A DNA stretch of 43,183 bases, from contig CAYRIX010000016.1 of the NCBI GenBank assembly GCA_964424555.1, positions 1 to 43,183 on the forward strand. Reading direction: 5' to 3'. Positions 34,367-41,928 of this stretch are shown here, piece by piece. The position numbers and the translations under genes are program-made. Each line of letters begins with the position of its first letter. The stretch's first letter is position 1. Under the pieces are notes generated by a model that was not told the origin of the DNA, did not search any database, and was given only the letters and a program-made list of their open reading frames with translations. The DNA comes from UMGS172 sp964424555 (GTDB lineage: Bacteria > Bacillota > Clostridia > Oscillospirales > Acutalibacteraceae).

Positions 34367-35263
34367 TCATCTTCTCAAGCTTTTGCTCATGCGTCGATCA
34401 TTCAAAAACATTCCTGTCAGTTTGGGAACTTTGAAGCGTTCGGAAAACAGACTGCATTTGCACAGAAAAAGATAATACACATTCAGTCCGCAGTCGTGCA
34501 GGGTCTCAAAATTACCCTGACCCTTTGAAATGATGATATCGGCATTCTCTACGGTCGTTTTTGCCTCCTGTGACAGCCTTTCAAGGCAGGTGCCTGCAAT
34601 ATTGGTGCCGTTAGACATTACCGTAGCGATATCGGTAAGTCCCACGGCCACAGCATCCTCGTGAGTTGCATCGTTCAGCACTGCCTCACCCCTTACCAAC
34701 ACCGTGACCATAAGACTTGGAAAATGCTGCTTGATCTGTTTGATAAGCAGCTTGTCCAACACAACTTCGCCGCAGTTGTCGGTCAGATATACAAGCTGCT
34801 TGGCGGTTTTAAGGTCGGTTATAAAATTATTATATTCTTGTTCGTCCAACGCAATATTTTCGGCGTCAGTCAACAATTTTGAAAGCAGGTCTTCATTCAC
34901 GCTGTCCATCGCACCAAAGTCGATATAATTACCCAGCATGGCAAACTGTACCGCCGTCTTTAATGGGTCGTGGGAAGCGGCCGTCTTTTCGGCAACCTCA
35001 GACTCCTTTGACAGCATAAGCCGATTGAAGTGCGTTTTGATCTCGGCGAAATCATCCGTAAATCCAAAAAATTTATTTTTTAACGCCGTTGCAGCTGCGA
35101 CTATTTCTGGGGCAGATACACAATTGTCGGCATCGGCGATAATTTTTAACAGCTGCTTTGCAAAGCTCAGCTTAATCTTTTCGTCGGTCGAGGACGGAAC
35201 CTTGCCGAGAAATTTATTCAATATACAGTTGATACACTGTGTGTCAAATCTTAAAATGCCCAT
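34367..35263 (-). CDS. DUF89/ARMT1-like damage-control phosphatase
   Basis: This 298-residue protein belongs to the DUF89 family, metal-dependent phosphatases proposed to remove damaged or overabundant phosphometabolites. Recognisable blocks are DTQCINCI at the N-terminus, LTDNCGEVVLDKLL with the metal and substrate residues, LVRGEAVLNDAT, and SKGQGNFETL near the end. The N-terminal CxxC fits the microbial Cys-containing subfamily. AGGAGTGAG precedes the ATG. The physiological substrate is unknown. Confidence 0.87.
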   Translation of the reverse strand: MGILRFDTQCINCILNKFLGKVPSSTDEKIKLSFAKQLLKIIADADNCVSAPEIVAAATALKNKFFGFTDDFAEIKTHFNRLMLSKESEVAEKTAASHDPLKTAVQFAMLGNYIDFGAMDSVNEDLLSKLLTDAENIALDEQEYNNFITDLKTAKQLVYLTDNCGEVVLDKLLIKQIKQHFPSLMVTVLVRGEAVLNDATHEDAVAVGLTDIATVMSNGTNIAGTCLERLSQEAKTTVENADIIISKGQGNFETLHDCGLNVYYLFLCKCSLFSERFKVPKLTGMFLNDRRMSKSLRR

Positions 35264-35292
35264 TTACTCACTCCTAAGTGTTATACTGCAGT

Positions 35293-35483
35293 TTAAAGCT
35301 GCGAGGTGAACAACCTCGCACGGCGGGTCACTTCCTCGTAGTCGCCCTCAAATATCGCCTTTTTGTCGGCAATGGCGGTGGCAACACCGATACCCGACGG
35401 CGCCTGCGTCTAAGTATCAGCTCAAAAACATACGTCTTTCCGCAAGCAGGCGGAGAAGCAACCAATATCAGTTTTTTATTCAT
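35293..35483 (-). pseudogene. Remnant: P-loop protein start joined to an aldolase-like tail
   Basis: An ATG at 35483 with AAAGGGGTG upstream opens MNKKLILVASPPACGKTYVF, a Walker A-type P-loop at the start of a kinase- or ATPase-like protein. After about 25 codons the frame turns into an arginine-rich, low-quality stretch and stops. In another frame on the same strand, from about 35395 to the stop at 35293, GIGVATAIADKKAIFEGDYEE and VTRRARLF (parts of one run) resemble the C-terminus of KDPG/KHG aldolases. The simplest reading is a deletion that fused the first codons of one gene to the last codons of another. The remainder of 35264-35631 shows no gene. Confidence 0.55.
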
Positions 35484-35572
35484 ACGGGGACACCCCTTTT
35501 TGAAAGTGTGCTTATATTATATTTCCGCTTTACGGATTTGTCAATTCAAATAAAGGGTGAGCTTAAGCAGAA

Positions 35573-35606
35573 AGATCTCCCGATTCCGAAAGAAATGGGG
35601 AGATCT
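35573..35606 (-). terminator. Stem-loop after the GH39 gene
   Basis: AGATCTCCC (35573-35581) pairs with GGGAGATCT (35598-35606). On the minus strand it is followed by TTTCTGCTT, a weak T tract. Confidence 0.55.
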
Positions 35607-35631
35607 GCACTTGCAATATAAAAAGCTTTGG

Positions 35632-36942
35632 CTATATTTCTATCAGCATTACGGTATTGTTTGCAATACTGTCGGCATTTGGAGTCCAGGCCAGCTTTCC
35701 GCTTTCGCTCAGCTCATAAACATGAGCCTTTTTCGGGTCAATGCCTTCTATCGTCAGCGGTTGGGTCGAGCCGCTCAGGTTGGCAAGCAACAGTGCGTGG
35801 TGGTTGCCGTCTGATGCCGCAAGGGTATACAATCGGTCGACGCTGCACCTGCTTTCCACCTGAGTGCCAAGCTTATAAAGCTGATTGAATGCAACTAACG
35901 AATAATACGCATGGATAGGCTTGTGGGTCTTGATATCAAATAACGGGCAATAAGGCGCTGTGTTTGTTCGCATGTCATAGATCATGCAAGCGTTCGTGTG
36001 ACCGTGCTGCAGGGCGATCATCATGGCCGCCACCTCGGCACTGTGGTGCGCCGTGCCATACTCAAAAGCATACGGGTTCCACTCGTTCAGGTGGGTCTCA
36101 ATTCCCCCGTAGCCAAGGCGCTCCAGCTCGTTGTGTAGCCACTCGTCCATAACCGCCACACGGCTTACGTCGGCATAGCTGTGCCACGAGAAAAAGTCAA
36201 TGGGGGCATTGTGCTCTTTTATATACTCAAAAAAGCCGTAGAAAAAGTGCATCAGATTGTTTTCGTGGTCACTCGGCGGTATAGTGCCCACAAGATGGTT
36301 CTCGGGATCTATTCTCATTTGGGGTGCTACGGCATAAAATCCGCAGCTTGCATAGCCGCCTATCTTCAAATGGGGGAAGCAGGCTTTAAGGTGCTTGGCC
36401 GTTACGGTGTAAAGGTGATAATACTCCTCGTCGGTGCCGCACCACATCATTTTATCCTGTACCTCAGGCTCGTTCCATATCTCCCAATAACGGATATTAT
36501 AGTGATAGCCGTTTGCCCAACCCTCGGTGTAATGACGGACAATGTGCTCGCAGATGCGTGCCCATTTTTCAGGGTCTTTGGGCGGGAATGTATTATACGG
36601 CTTGATAAAAGCCTGGTTTTCGATGGTGATACCAAGTCGGTAATACGGCTCGACACCTGCGTCGATGATAGCCTTCAAAAGATGGTCGGTAAATGTGAAA
36701 TCATAATTTGCCGCATCATTTTCATTGGCATCAAAATTTCGGAAGATGTTCGGGATATCCACAAAACGACCTCCGCCAAACACCCCACCAACGTCGTGGA
36801 GTCTTGAAAAAGGTATTCCTGCTTCGGTCATATAGTGGAAATGGGTTGTAAGACCGACACCGCCAATAGGTGGTTGACCGCCACCGTGCATAGGCTTCAT
36901 CGGTTTTACCGGTTTGTTAAGCTTGACTGTTACATTTGCCAT
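35632..36942 (-). CDS. GH39-family glycosidase (beta-xylosidase-like)
   Basis: This 436-residue cytosolic enzyme has a clan-A (beta/alpha)8 barrel. The acid/base block WEIWNEP has Glu158, and the nucleophile block ETHLNEWNP has Glu287, in the spacing expected for GH39. FSRLHDVGG near residue 46 is also typical of the family. A small C-terminal beta domain follows from about 350. GAGGTGACG precedes the ATG. GH39 members cleave xylosides or iduronides. No sugar transporter is adjacent. Confidence 0.85.
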   Translation of the reverse strand: MANVTVKLNKPVKPMKPMHGGGQPPIGGVGLTTHFHYMTEAGIPFSRLHDVGGVFGGGRFVDIPNIFRNFDANENDAANYDFTFTDHLLKAIIDAGVEPYYRLGITIENQAFIKPYNTFPPKDPEKWARICEHIVRHYTEGWANGYHYNIRYWEIWNEPEVQDKMMWCGTDEEYYHLYTVTAKHLKACFPHLKIGGYASCGFYAVAPQMRIDPENHLVGTIPPSDHENNLMHFFYGFFEYIKEHNAPIDFFSWHSYADVSRVAVMDEWLHNELERLGYGGIETHLNEWNPYAFEYGTAHHSAEVAAMMIALQHGHTNACMIYDMRTNTAPYCPLFDIKTHKPIHAYYSLVAFNQLYKLGTQVESRCSVDRLYTLAASDGNHHALLLANLSGSTQPLTIEGIDPKKAHVYELSESGKLAWTPNADSIANNTVMLIEI

Positions 36943-37391
36943 AACGTCACCTCAGAATATTTAAATTTAAAACCCACTAGTTTAAAGTAAATCTATCATC
37001 TTTTTTAGCTCAAGTCAAGGGAATTTATTGCGAAACATTTTCGATTTAGGGGTTGATTTTAAATGCAGCTATAAATTGATAACCTTTCATATTCTATCTG
37101 AACGGCACCTTGATACCAAAGGGTCGATACTGTGAGAAATATTGCTCTGTAACAATGTATTGTAAATATAGAAATTTGAATTTTAACCTCACCTCGTTTG
37201 CTGATTGTGGTTTTAAGCTCATTATACCTACAGATGGTTTGAGTGTCAAGTCGGTTGGACAGAGTTGAATCCGACGGGGTGGGGTGGGTGAATTTTCAAA
37301 AAACCGACCAAAAACCGTCCAAAAAAAGAGGTCTAAACACGAAATAATCGGAATAGTTACGAATTAGTTTAAACACAAAAAACAAAAAGAA
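36943..37391. other. Non-coding interval, no gene seen
   Basis: Apart from the GH39 promoter (36990-37018) I find no open frame with a ribosome site, no RNA motif and no strong hairpin here. The composition is AT-rich, with one short GC patch near 37270-37290. Confidence 0.6.
36990..37018 (-). promoter_or_regulatory. Probable promoter for the GH39 gene
   Basis: On the minus strand TTGACT (37018-37013) and TAGATT (36995-36990) are 17 bp apart. Confidence 0.6.
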
Positions 37392-37423
37392 AAAGGCTTG
37401 ACAAGCGAACTTGTCAAGCCTTT
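37392..37423 (-). terminator. Terminator hairpin downstream of the tRNA region
   Basis: A perfect 14-bp stem (37392-37405 with 37410-37423) has a CGAA loop. On the minus strand it runs into TTTTCTTTTTG, so it suits a transcript coming from the tRNA side. Confidence 0.75.
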
Positions 37424-37454
37424 GGTCTTGGGTATAGAGATCATCATTCAACCT

Positions 37455-37543
37455 TTTCACTATTCACTATTACTTATTACGTCCAAAAATCCATTTTATA
37501 AAAAACGTAGAGAACAGTGAAAAGTGAAGAGAGAAAAGTGAAA
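37455..37543. repeat. Imperfect inverted repeat built of heptad arrays
   Basis: Four 7-bp units at 37455-37482 (TTTTCAC, TATTCAC, TATTACT, TATTACG) face four units of roughly complementary sequence at 37516-37543 (AGTGAAA, AGTGAAG, AGAGAAA, AGTGAAA), with ACG and CGT at the inner edges. The whole could fold into one 89-nt hairpin. It carries no gene. It resembles a short non-autonomous mobile or dispersed repeat, but I cannot name a family. Confidence 0.5.
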
Positions 37544-37547
37544 AAGT

Positions 37548-37577
37548 AAAATCCCCATTCTTACGAATGAGGATTTT
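37548..37577 (-). terminator. Hairpin next to the partial tRNA copy
   Basis: A 13-bp stem with one mismatch (37548-37560 with 37565-37577) lies directly beside the partial tRNA copy. On the minus strand it is followed by ACTTTTTCACTTTT. Its position relative to the partial copy matches that of the hairpin at 37791-37825 relative to the real tRNA. Confidence 0.6.
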
Positions 37578-37602
37578 TGGTTGCGGGGGCCGGATTTGAA
37601 CC
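37578..37602 (-). repeat. 25-bp partial copy of the initiator tRNA 3' end
   Basis: These 25 bases match the CCA end, acceptor 3' strand and T-loop of the tRNA at 37829-37853 with one mismatch. Identity stops inside the T stem, and the upstream sequence cannot form the rest of a tRNA. The two copies lie 251 bp apart in the same orientation. Confidence 0.7.
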
Positions 37603-37760
37603 TTTTCGCACAAAGGCTAAGCCTTTGCTTGCACTCTTGCGGTGCCCAAAATCGTCGGGCGCTCCTGCCCGTCGCTGACGATTTTGACCGCTGCGCCAAC
37701 CCTTTCTCCCTTCATCCGCCACCGGCGGCGGTCGAAAGCGTTGCTCCGGGAACCCGTCGG
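37603..37760. other. GC-rich interval with nested hairpins
   Basis: Between the partial tRNA copy and the tRNA terminator lies a GC-rich stretch, unlike its AT-rich surroundings. It has an almost loop-free palindrome (CAAAGGCT 37611-37618 with 37620-37627) and a branched hairpin (CAAAATCGTC 37647-37656 with 37677-37686, enclosing GGGC and GCCC). Open frames here are arginine-rich artefacts. A structured RNA or a mobile-element remnant are both possible. Confidence 0.5.
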
Positions 37761-37790
37761 CCGTAGGTTCAAACACAAACCACAAACAAG

Positions 37791-37825
37791 AAAAAACTCG
37801 GCACACCAAAAGGTGTTCCGAGTTT
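37791..37825 (-). terminator. Terminator of the initiator tRNA
   Basis: A 14-bp stem with one mismatch (37794-37807 with 37812-37825) has an AAAA loop and, on the minus strand, ends in six T. It lies 4 bp beyond the CCA end of the tRNA. Confidence 0.8.
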
Positions 37826-37828
37826 CTT

Positions 37829-37905
<77 letters not shown>

Positions 37906-37934
37906 ATATTAAGTTGTCTTGCGACTGTTTTGTT

Positions 37935-37963
37935 ATTATACTACGTTTATTAGAAAAAAGCAA
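37935..37963 (-). promoter_or_regulatory. Promoter of the initiator tRNA
   Basis: On the minus strand TTGCTT (37963-37958) and TATAAT (37940-37935) are 17 bp apart, placing the start point about 20 nt before the tRNA. Confidence 0.7.
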
Positions 37964-38064
37964 GTCTTTTTTTTGATTTTGTGAAACTTTTTTAACATCG
38001 AACAGTTTTGCTCACTTTAATCATATCCTATGTTAAAATTTTACGAATATTCTTTGGCTGGCTG

Positions 38065-38093
38065 TAGAAATTTTTATGTTTTTGTGTTACAAT
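38065..38093 (+). promoter_or_regulatory. Probable promoter for the glycine-rich membrane protein
   Basis: TAGAAA (38065-38070) and TACAAT (38088-38093) are 17 bp apart, with an extended TG at 38085-38086. Confidence 0.55.
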
Positions 38094-38136
38094 AATTAAC
38101 ATACCAACTAACAACAAATTCAAAGGAGGAGTTTTT

Positions 38137-39096
38137 ATGCCGGGACCCGGTGGCGGATCACGTGGCGGAGGAGGATCTCGAGGCGGCGGAGGTGGTTTCC
38201 GTGGCGGATCACGTGGTGGCGGTTTCCACGGCGGAGGTTTTCACGGCGGAGGCTTCCGTGGGGGATGGCATCACCGACCGCATTTCGGCGGCTGGTGGCA
38301 CCGACCGTACTACGGTGGTGGCAGTGGCTGTTTTGGCGGTGTGATGGGAATTTTTATAGTTCCACTTGTCATTATTGTATTTGCAATCTCCATTATCATT
38401 TCCTCTTTTAGTACAGCATTTTCGGTTTTCAGCGGTGGCGGACGTCAGGTGGTTTATGATGAAAACTCATTTCAGGATTTTGCCGACGCTCAGTATACCG
38501 TGGAATTCGGCAACTCAACTGCCTATGAGGACAATATTCTGCTGGTATTCCTAGCCGACGGCGAAGAGTATTACGATTACTACTACATTGCTTGGGTCGG
38601 TGACCATATCGACACCGAGATAAACAATATGTTCGGTAGTAATCAGACCGAGCTTGGCCGTGCCATAGCGGCCTCGGTCAATGAAAAATCCTATAAATAT
38701 TCGCTCGACTCCAACCTTGCGCAGGTTGTCGAAGCTATGGCTGACCATATTACAGCCACAAATGTAGGCACTTCCTTTACCTGCTTGGAGGAGCACATTC
38801 AGGTAGAGTCGCATCTGACCAATCGCACAAGCATCCAACTGACCGAGGATACGGTCAACACCGCACTCAAAAACTTTACCGACACGACGGGAATCCCCAT
38901 CGTTGTGGTGGTTGAGGATATCACCGATGTGCTTGACGAGGAGATACCTGCCAAATCCATATTTGCCGTAATTATAGCGATAGGACTTATTCTGATAGCT
39001 GTTGTTCTCTTCATCTATAATTTCCGCAACCGCAAGGGTGGAAACAAAAAAGATCCTGAAAAAAGACGGTACGACGACCGAGGCAACCGAATATAA
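38137..39096 (+). CDS. Glycine-rich two-pass membrane protein, TPM-like
   Basis: In this 319-residue protein, residues 1-65 are almost entirely Gly, Arg, His, Ser and aromatic residues in repeats such as SRGGG and FHGGG, ending in HRPHFGGWWHRPYYGGG. A hydrophobic segment (about 67-95) follows, then a soluble domain (about 100-270) with YTVEFGN, ILLVFLADGEEYYDYYY and TEDTVNTALKNFTDTTGIPIVVVVEDITD. This recalls TPM/Psb32-type domains only loosely. A second membrane helix (about 277-300) and a charged tail end it. There is no signal peptide. AAAGGAGG precedes the ATG. It stands alone. Function is unknown; surface or envelope association is inference. Confidence 0.75.
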   Translation: MPGPGGGSRGGGGSRGGGGGFRGGSRGGGFHGGGFHGGGFRGGWHHRPHFGGWWHRPYYGGGSGCFGGVMGIFIVPLVIIVFAISIIISSFSTAFSVFSGGGRQVVYDENSFQDFADAQYTVEFGNSTAYEDNILLVFLADGEEYYDYYYIAWVGDHIDTEINNMFGSNQTELGRAIAASVNEKSYKYSLDSNLAQVVEAMADHITATNVGTSFTCLEEHIQVESHLTNRTSIQLTEDTVNTALKNFTDTTGIPIVVVVEDITDVLDEEIPAKSIFAVIIAIGLILIAVVLFIYNFRNRKGGNKKDPEKRRYDDRGNRI

Positions 39097-39142
39097 AGAT
39101 GCAGGATAGCAATACTTTGCATAGTCACTATTCAGAATAATA

Positions 39143-39195
39143 GCAATCGCCCCTCTTTACCTTGCTTTTGCAGATAAAGAGGGGCGATTGCTTTT
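39143..39195. terminator. Bidirectional terminator
   Basis: A perfect 18-bp GC-rich stem (39143-39160 with 39176-39193) has a 15-nt loop and TTTT after the right arm. It separates convergent genes ending at 39096 and 39208. Confidence 0.85.
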
Positions 39196-39207
39196 GTCAG
39201 TCTACGG

Positions 39208-39981
39208 TCACTTTATTATCTCTCCGACACCGCTCAGCACATATTTCGGACGGTAGGGGAACAGGTCAATATCCTCTTTTTTGGTTACACCCGACAACAC
39301 AAGCACCGTGTCGATATTGGATTCAATACCTGCAATTATGTCGGTGTCCATGCGGTCGCCGATAAAGGCGATATCGGCACTGTGACAGCCCAGAGTTTTT
39401 AACCCGTGACGCAGCATCAAGGGGTTAGGTTTTCCCACAAAATAAGCTTTTTTGCCCGTGGCTATCTCGATAGGGGCGATAAGTGCACCTGTTGCAGGCA
39501 CGATTCCTCGCTCGGTAGGGCCTGTTATATCGGGATTAGTGCCGATAAGCTTAGCGCCCTTCAATACAAGCTCGATAGCCTTTTCGATCTTTTCAAAGCT
39601 GTAGGTTCTGGTCTCTCCCACTACAACATAGTCAGGGTTAACATCGTTCATGTATATCTGACGGTCGTACAGGGCCTTGGTCAGAGCGGCCTCGCCTATA
39701 ACATAGGCGGTACAGTTGGGGTTCTGACTGCACAAAAATTCGGCGGTCGCCATTGCGCTTGTATAAAAATGCTCGGGAGTGACATTAAGCCCCATTCTTT
39801 CAAGCTTCATGCTCAATTCGTGAGGGGTACGTTCGGCACTGTTAGTCAGAAACACGAATTTTTTATCATTGTCGGTCATCCAGCTTATAAACTCGGCGAC
39901 ACCGTCGAGAATACGATTGCCGTGATATATAACACCGTCCATATCACAGATAAATCCAACCTTTGATTTTATTGCATCCAT
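39208..39981 (-). CDS. HAD-IIA family phosphatase (NagD/AraL-like)
   Basis: This 257-residue haloacid dehalogenase-type hydrolase has motif I DMDGVIY with the nucleophilic Asp, motif II LTNSAERT, motif III around the Lys of FVGKPNP, and motif IV IGDRMDTDI. The cap is of the IIA type. Such enzymes dephosphorylate small sugar or nucleotide phosphates and often act as metabolite clean-up enzymes. The Met at 39981 is chosen over one ten codons earlier because AAGGGAG lies just upstream of it. Confidence 0.9.
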   Translation of the reverse strand: MDAIKSKVGFICDMDGVIYHGNRILDGVAEFISWMTDNDKKFVFLTNSAERTPHELSMKLERMGLNVTPEHFYTSAMATAEFLCSQNPNCTAYVIGEAALTKALYDRQIYMNDVNPDYVVVGETRTYSFEKIEKAIELVLKGAKLIGTNPDITGPTERGIVPATGALIAPIEIATGKKAYFVGKPNPLMLRHGLKTLGCHSADIAFIGDRMDTDIIAGIESNIDTVLVLSGVTKKEDIDLFPYRPKYVLSGVGEIIK

Positions 39982-40014
39982 GGTCAAAGCTCCCTTGCTG
40001 ATTGATTTCACTTG

Positions 40015-40043
40015 ATTTTATCACAAATTAACACTTTTTACAA
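40015..40043 (-). promoter_or_regulatory. Sigma-A promoter for the HAD phosphatase
   Basis: On the minus strand TTGTAA (40043-40038) and TAAAAT (40020-40015) are 17 bp apart, with an extended TG. Confidence 0.7.
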
Positions 40044-40136
40044 GGGGCAGAAAACATTAATGCTGCTGCACTACCTACCCCCAAAATTATACCATAACCT
40101 AAAAGTGAATTTCTTGATGGTTTCTTAATATTGGTT

Positions 40137-40796
40137 TCACAAAAGCTCAAAGGTACTGCGGTGACTTTTAATTAACCCCTCGTTACGTAGCTTGCTTATC
40201 TCGGCCGACAGACCGCTGCGGTCGACCTCAAGATAATCAGCCAGCTCCTGACGGTCAAACGGGATCGTAAAAACAGAGCTGTTTTCCTTTTTAGCCTGCA
40301 TAAAAAGGTAGGCCAAAAGCTTTTCTCGTGTGGTGCGCTTAGAGGTTATCTCAATGCGCTGGTGAAACAGGAGGGTCTTTTGCGCAAGATCCTTCATCAG
40401 GTTATAAATAAGCTGCTGATGAAATCCGCAGTTGTTTTGACAGGTGTGAAGTATGTGCTCGCAGTCGATCAGCATTATTTCGCTCGGCTCGTTGGCAACA
40501 ACGGTAACGGGTGTTGAGCGTACACCTGCGCAGGCAAATGCCTCACCGAATACCTCCCTCGATAAAATGTTGCCCAATATACTGCGGTTGCCGAAGTAAT
40601 CGACCTGAATTATCTGAGCCGAGCCCGACAACACGATGCCGATGTGTTTGGCCGGACGTCCCTCCATCAAAATAGTGTACTTTTTGTCAAAGCTTTGTAC
40701 AGTAGCACCCAGACAACCAAGCATTCTTATTAAGCTTTCCTCGTCGATACCGTTAAAAAGGGTGCATTTTTTTAAAATTTCCAAATATTTTTTCAT
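40137..40796 (-). CDS. Crp/Fnr-family regulator divergent from lactate dehydrogenase
   Basis: This 219-residue regulator has a cyclic-nucleotide-binding-like barrel (HIGIVLSGSAQIIQVDYFGN, then REVFGEAFACAG), a long dimer helix and a C-terminal winged helix (DRQELADYLEVDRSGLSAEISKLRNEGLIKSH). Cys residues near positions 11, 28, 88, 111, 119 and 122 (approximate) are scattered and do not form the classical Fnr cluster. GGAGAAAAATA precedes the ATG. Its gene is divergent from the ldh gene across 85 bp that hold a TTGA-N4-TCAA palindrome, so it probably regulates the redox genes to its right and its own expression. Confidence 0.9.
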   Translation of the reverse strand: MKKYLEILKKCTLFNGIDEESLIRMLGCLGATVQSFDKKYTILMEGRPAKHIGIVLSGSAQIIQVDYFGNRSILGNILSREVFGEAFACAGVRSTPVTVVANEPSEIMLIDCEHILHTCQNNCGFHQQLIYNLMKDLAQKTLLFHQRIEITSKRTTREKLLAYLFMQAKKENSSVFTIPFDRQELADYLEVDRSGLSAEISKLRNEGLIKSHRSTFELL

Positions 40797-40811
40797 TATT
40801 TTTCTCCGTTT

Positions 40812-40825
40812 GTTGAATTTTCAAC
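40812..40825. promoter_or_regulatory. Crp/Fnr-type operator in the divergent region
   Basis: GTTGAATTTTCAAC is a perfect 6-bp inverted repeat matching the TTGA-N4-TCAA consensus of Crp/Fnr proteins. Its centre (40818.5) is 41.5 bp upstream of the predicted ldh start point (about 40860) and about 15 bp inside the predicted crp transcript (start about 40834). Activation of ldh with repression of crp would follow. Confidence 0.65.
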
Positions 40826-40840
40826 ATACTTGTTAGGAAA

Positions 40841-40869
40841 ATTATATTATAATCATTTCAGAAAATCAA
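40841..40869 (-). promoter_or_regulatory. Promoter of the divergent Crp/Fnr gene
   Basis: On the minus strand TTGATT (40869-40864) and TATAAT (40846-40841) are 17 bp apart. It overlaps the ldh promoter face to face. Confidence 0.65.
40848..40853 (+). promoter_or_regulatory. -10 box of the lactate dehydrogenase promoter
   Basis: A perfect TATAAT has no good -35 box at 17 bp (CATACT at 40825-40830). A weak -35 with a regulator site centred at -41.5 is the layout of class II Crp/Fnr-activated promoters. Confidence 0.6.
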
Positions 40870-40881
40870 GGAGGAATTCTC

Positions 40882-41916
40882 GTGAAGATAGCATTTTTTG
40901 ATGCAAAACCATATGACCGTCCTGCTTTTGAAAGATTTGGTGAGGTCGGCGGTGTGCAATTTAAATATTTCGAGACCAAGCTAAATGAGGACACGGTTGA
41001 ATTGGCAAACGGTTTCGACGGCGTTTGCGTATTTGTCAACGACACTGTCGATAAAGCGGTTATCGACCGACTCTGCGAAATGAATGTGAGGATTGTGGCG
41101 CTCAGATGTGCAGGCTTTAATAATGTGGATATGAAATATGCTTTTGGCAGAGTGCATGTTTTAAGGGTGCCGGCCTACTCACCATATGCGGTTGCCGAGC
41201 ACGCAATGGCTTTGTTGCTCACCTCTATCCGACGTATTCACAAGGCCTACATTAGGTCGAGGGACTTCAACTTCAGCCTTAACGGACTTACGGGCTTTGA
41301 CCTTCACGGTAAAACCGTTGGAGTTATCGGGACGGGTAAAATAGGCCGTGTGTTTATTGATATCTGCCGTGGCTTCGGGATGAAGGTACTGGCCTATGAC
41401 AAGTTTCCCGTAAAGGAGCTTGACAACGGCGATACCGTGAGGTATGTTGAGCTTGATGAGCTGTTCAAGGACAGCGATATCATCTCGCTTCACTGTCCGT
41501 TGACCGATGAGACCTACCACACGATAAATGCCGATACGTTGGAAAAATGTAAGCACGGAGTCGTTATACTCAACACTTCTCGTGGTGCACTGGTCGATGC
41601 CGAGGCATTGCTTCAGGGCATTAAGACGAGAAAAGTAGGAGCAGCCTGTCTCGATGTTTACGAGGAGGAATCTGACCTGTTTTTTGAGGACAACTCGGGG
41701 CATATTTTAGAGGACGACACGCTGGCAAGACTTATTTCAATGCCCAATGTCATAGTGACCTCGCATCAAGCTTTTTTGACCGACGAAGCGTTGGAGAATA
41801 TCGCGGAGACAACGGTCAACAACATTGTATCGTTTTTAAAAAACGGACAATGCCCCAATGAGCTGTGTTACCGATGCGCTGAGGCAAGGGATTGCGGAAG
41901 CGGCAAATGTTTTTAA
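40882..41916 (+). CDS. ldhA: D-lactate dehydrogenase with a cysteine-rich C-terminal tail
   Basis: This 344-residue NAD-dependent D-2-hydroxyacid dehydrogenase has the cofactor motif VGVIGTGKIGR, LNTSRGALVD with the catalytic Arg, the LdhA-type block DVYEEESDLFFED with the catalytic Glu, and TSHQAFLT with the catalytic His. The YEEES-LFFED block favours D-lactate dehydrogenase, which reduces pyruvate to D-lactate during fermentation. The last about 22 residues (CPNELCYRCAEARDC then GSGKCF) carry five Cys and are not part of the usual fold. The start is GTG at 40882 with AAGGAGG upstream. It lies 12 bp before the iron-sulfur gene and is probably co-transcribed with it. Confidence 0.9.
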   Translation: MKIAFFDAKPYDRPAFERFGEVGGVQFKYFETKLNEDTVELANGFDGVCVFVNDTVDKAVIDRLCEMNVRIVALRCAGFNNVDMKYAFGRVHVLRVPAYSPYAVAEHAMALLLTSIRRIHKAYIRSRDFNFSLNGLTGFDLHGKTVGVIGTGKIGRVFIDICRGFGMKVLAYDKFPVKELDNGDTVRYVELDELFKDSDIISLHCPLTDETYHTINADTLEKCKHGVVILNTSRGALVDAEALLQGIKTRKVGAACLDVYEEESDLFFEDNSGHILEDDTLARLISMPNVIVTSHQAFLTDEALENIAETTVNNIVSFLKNGQCPNELCYRCAEARDCGSGKCF

Positions 41917-41928
41917 AAGGAGAGTATT

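Noticed and set aside
37578..37700. Possible second complete tRNA
   Set aside because: Only the 3' 25 bases match a tRNA. No acceptor 5' strand, D arm or anticodon arm can be formed with the sequence upstream.
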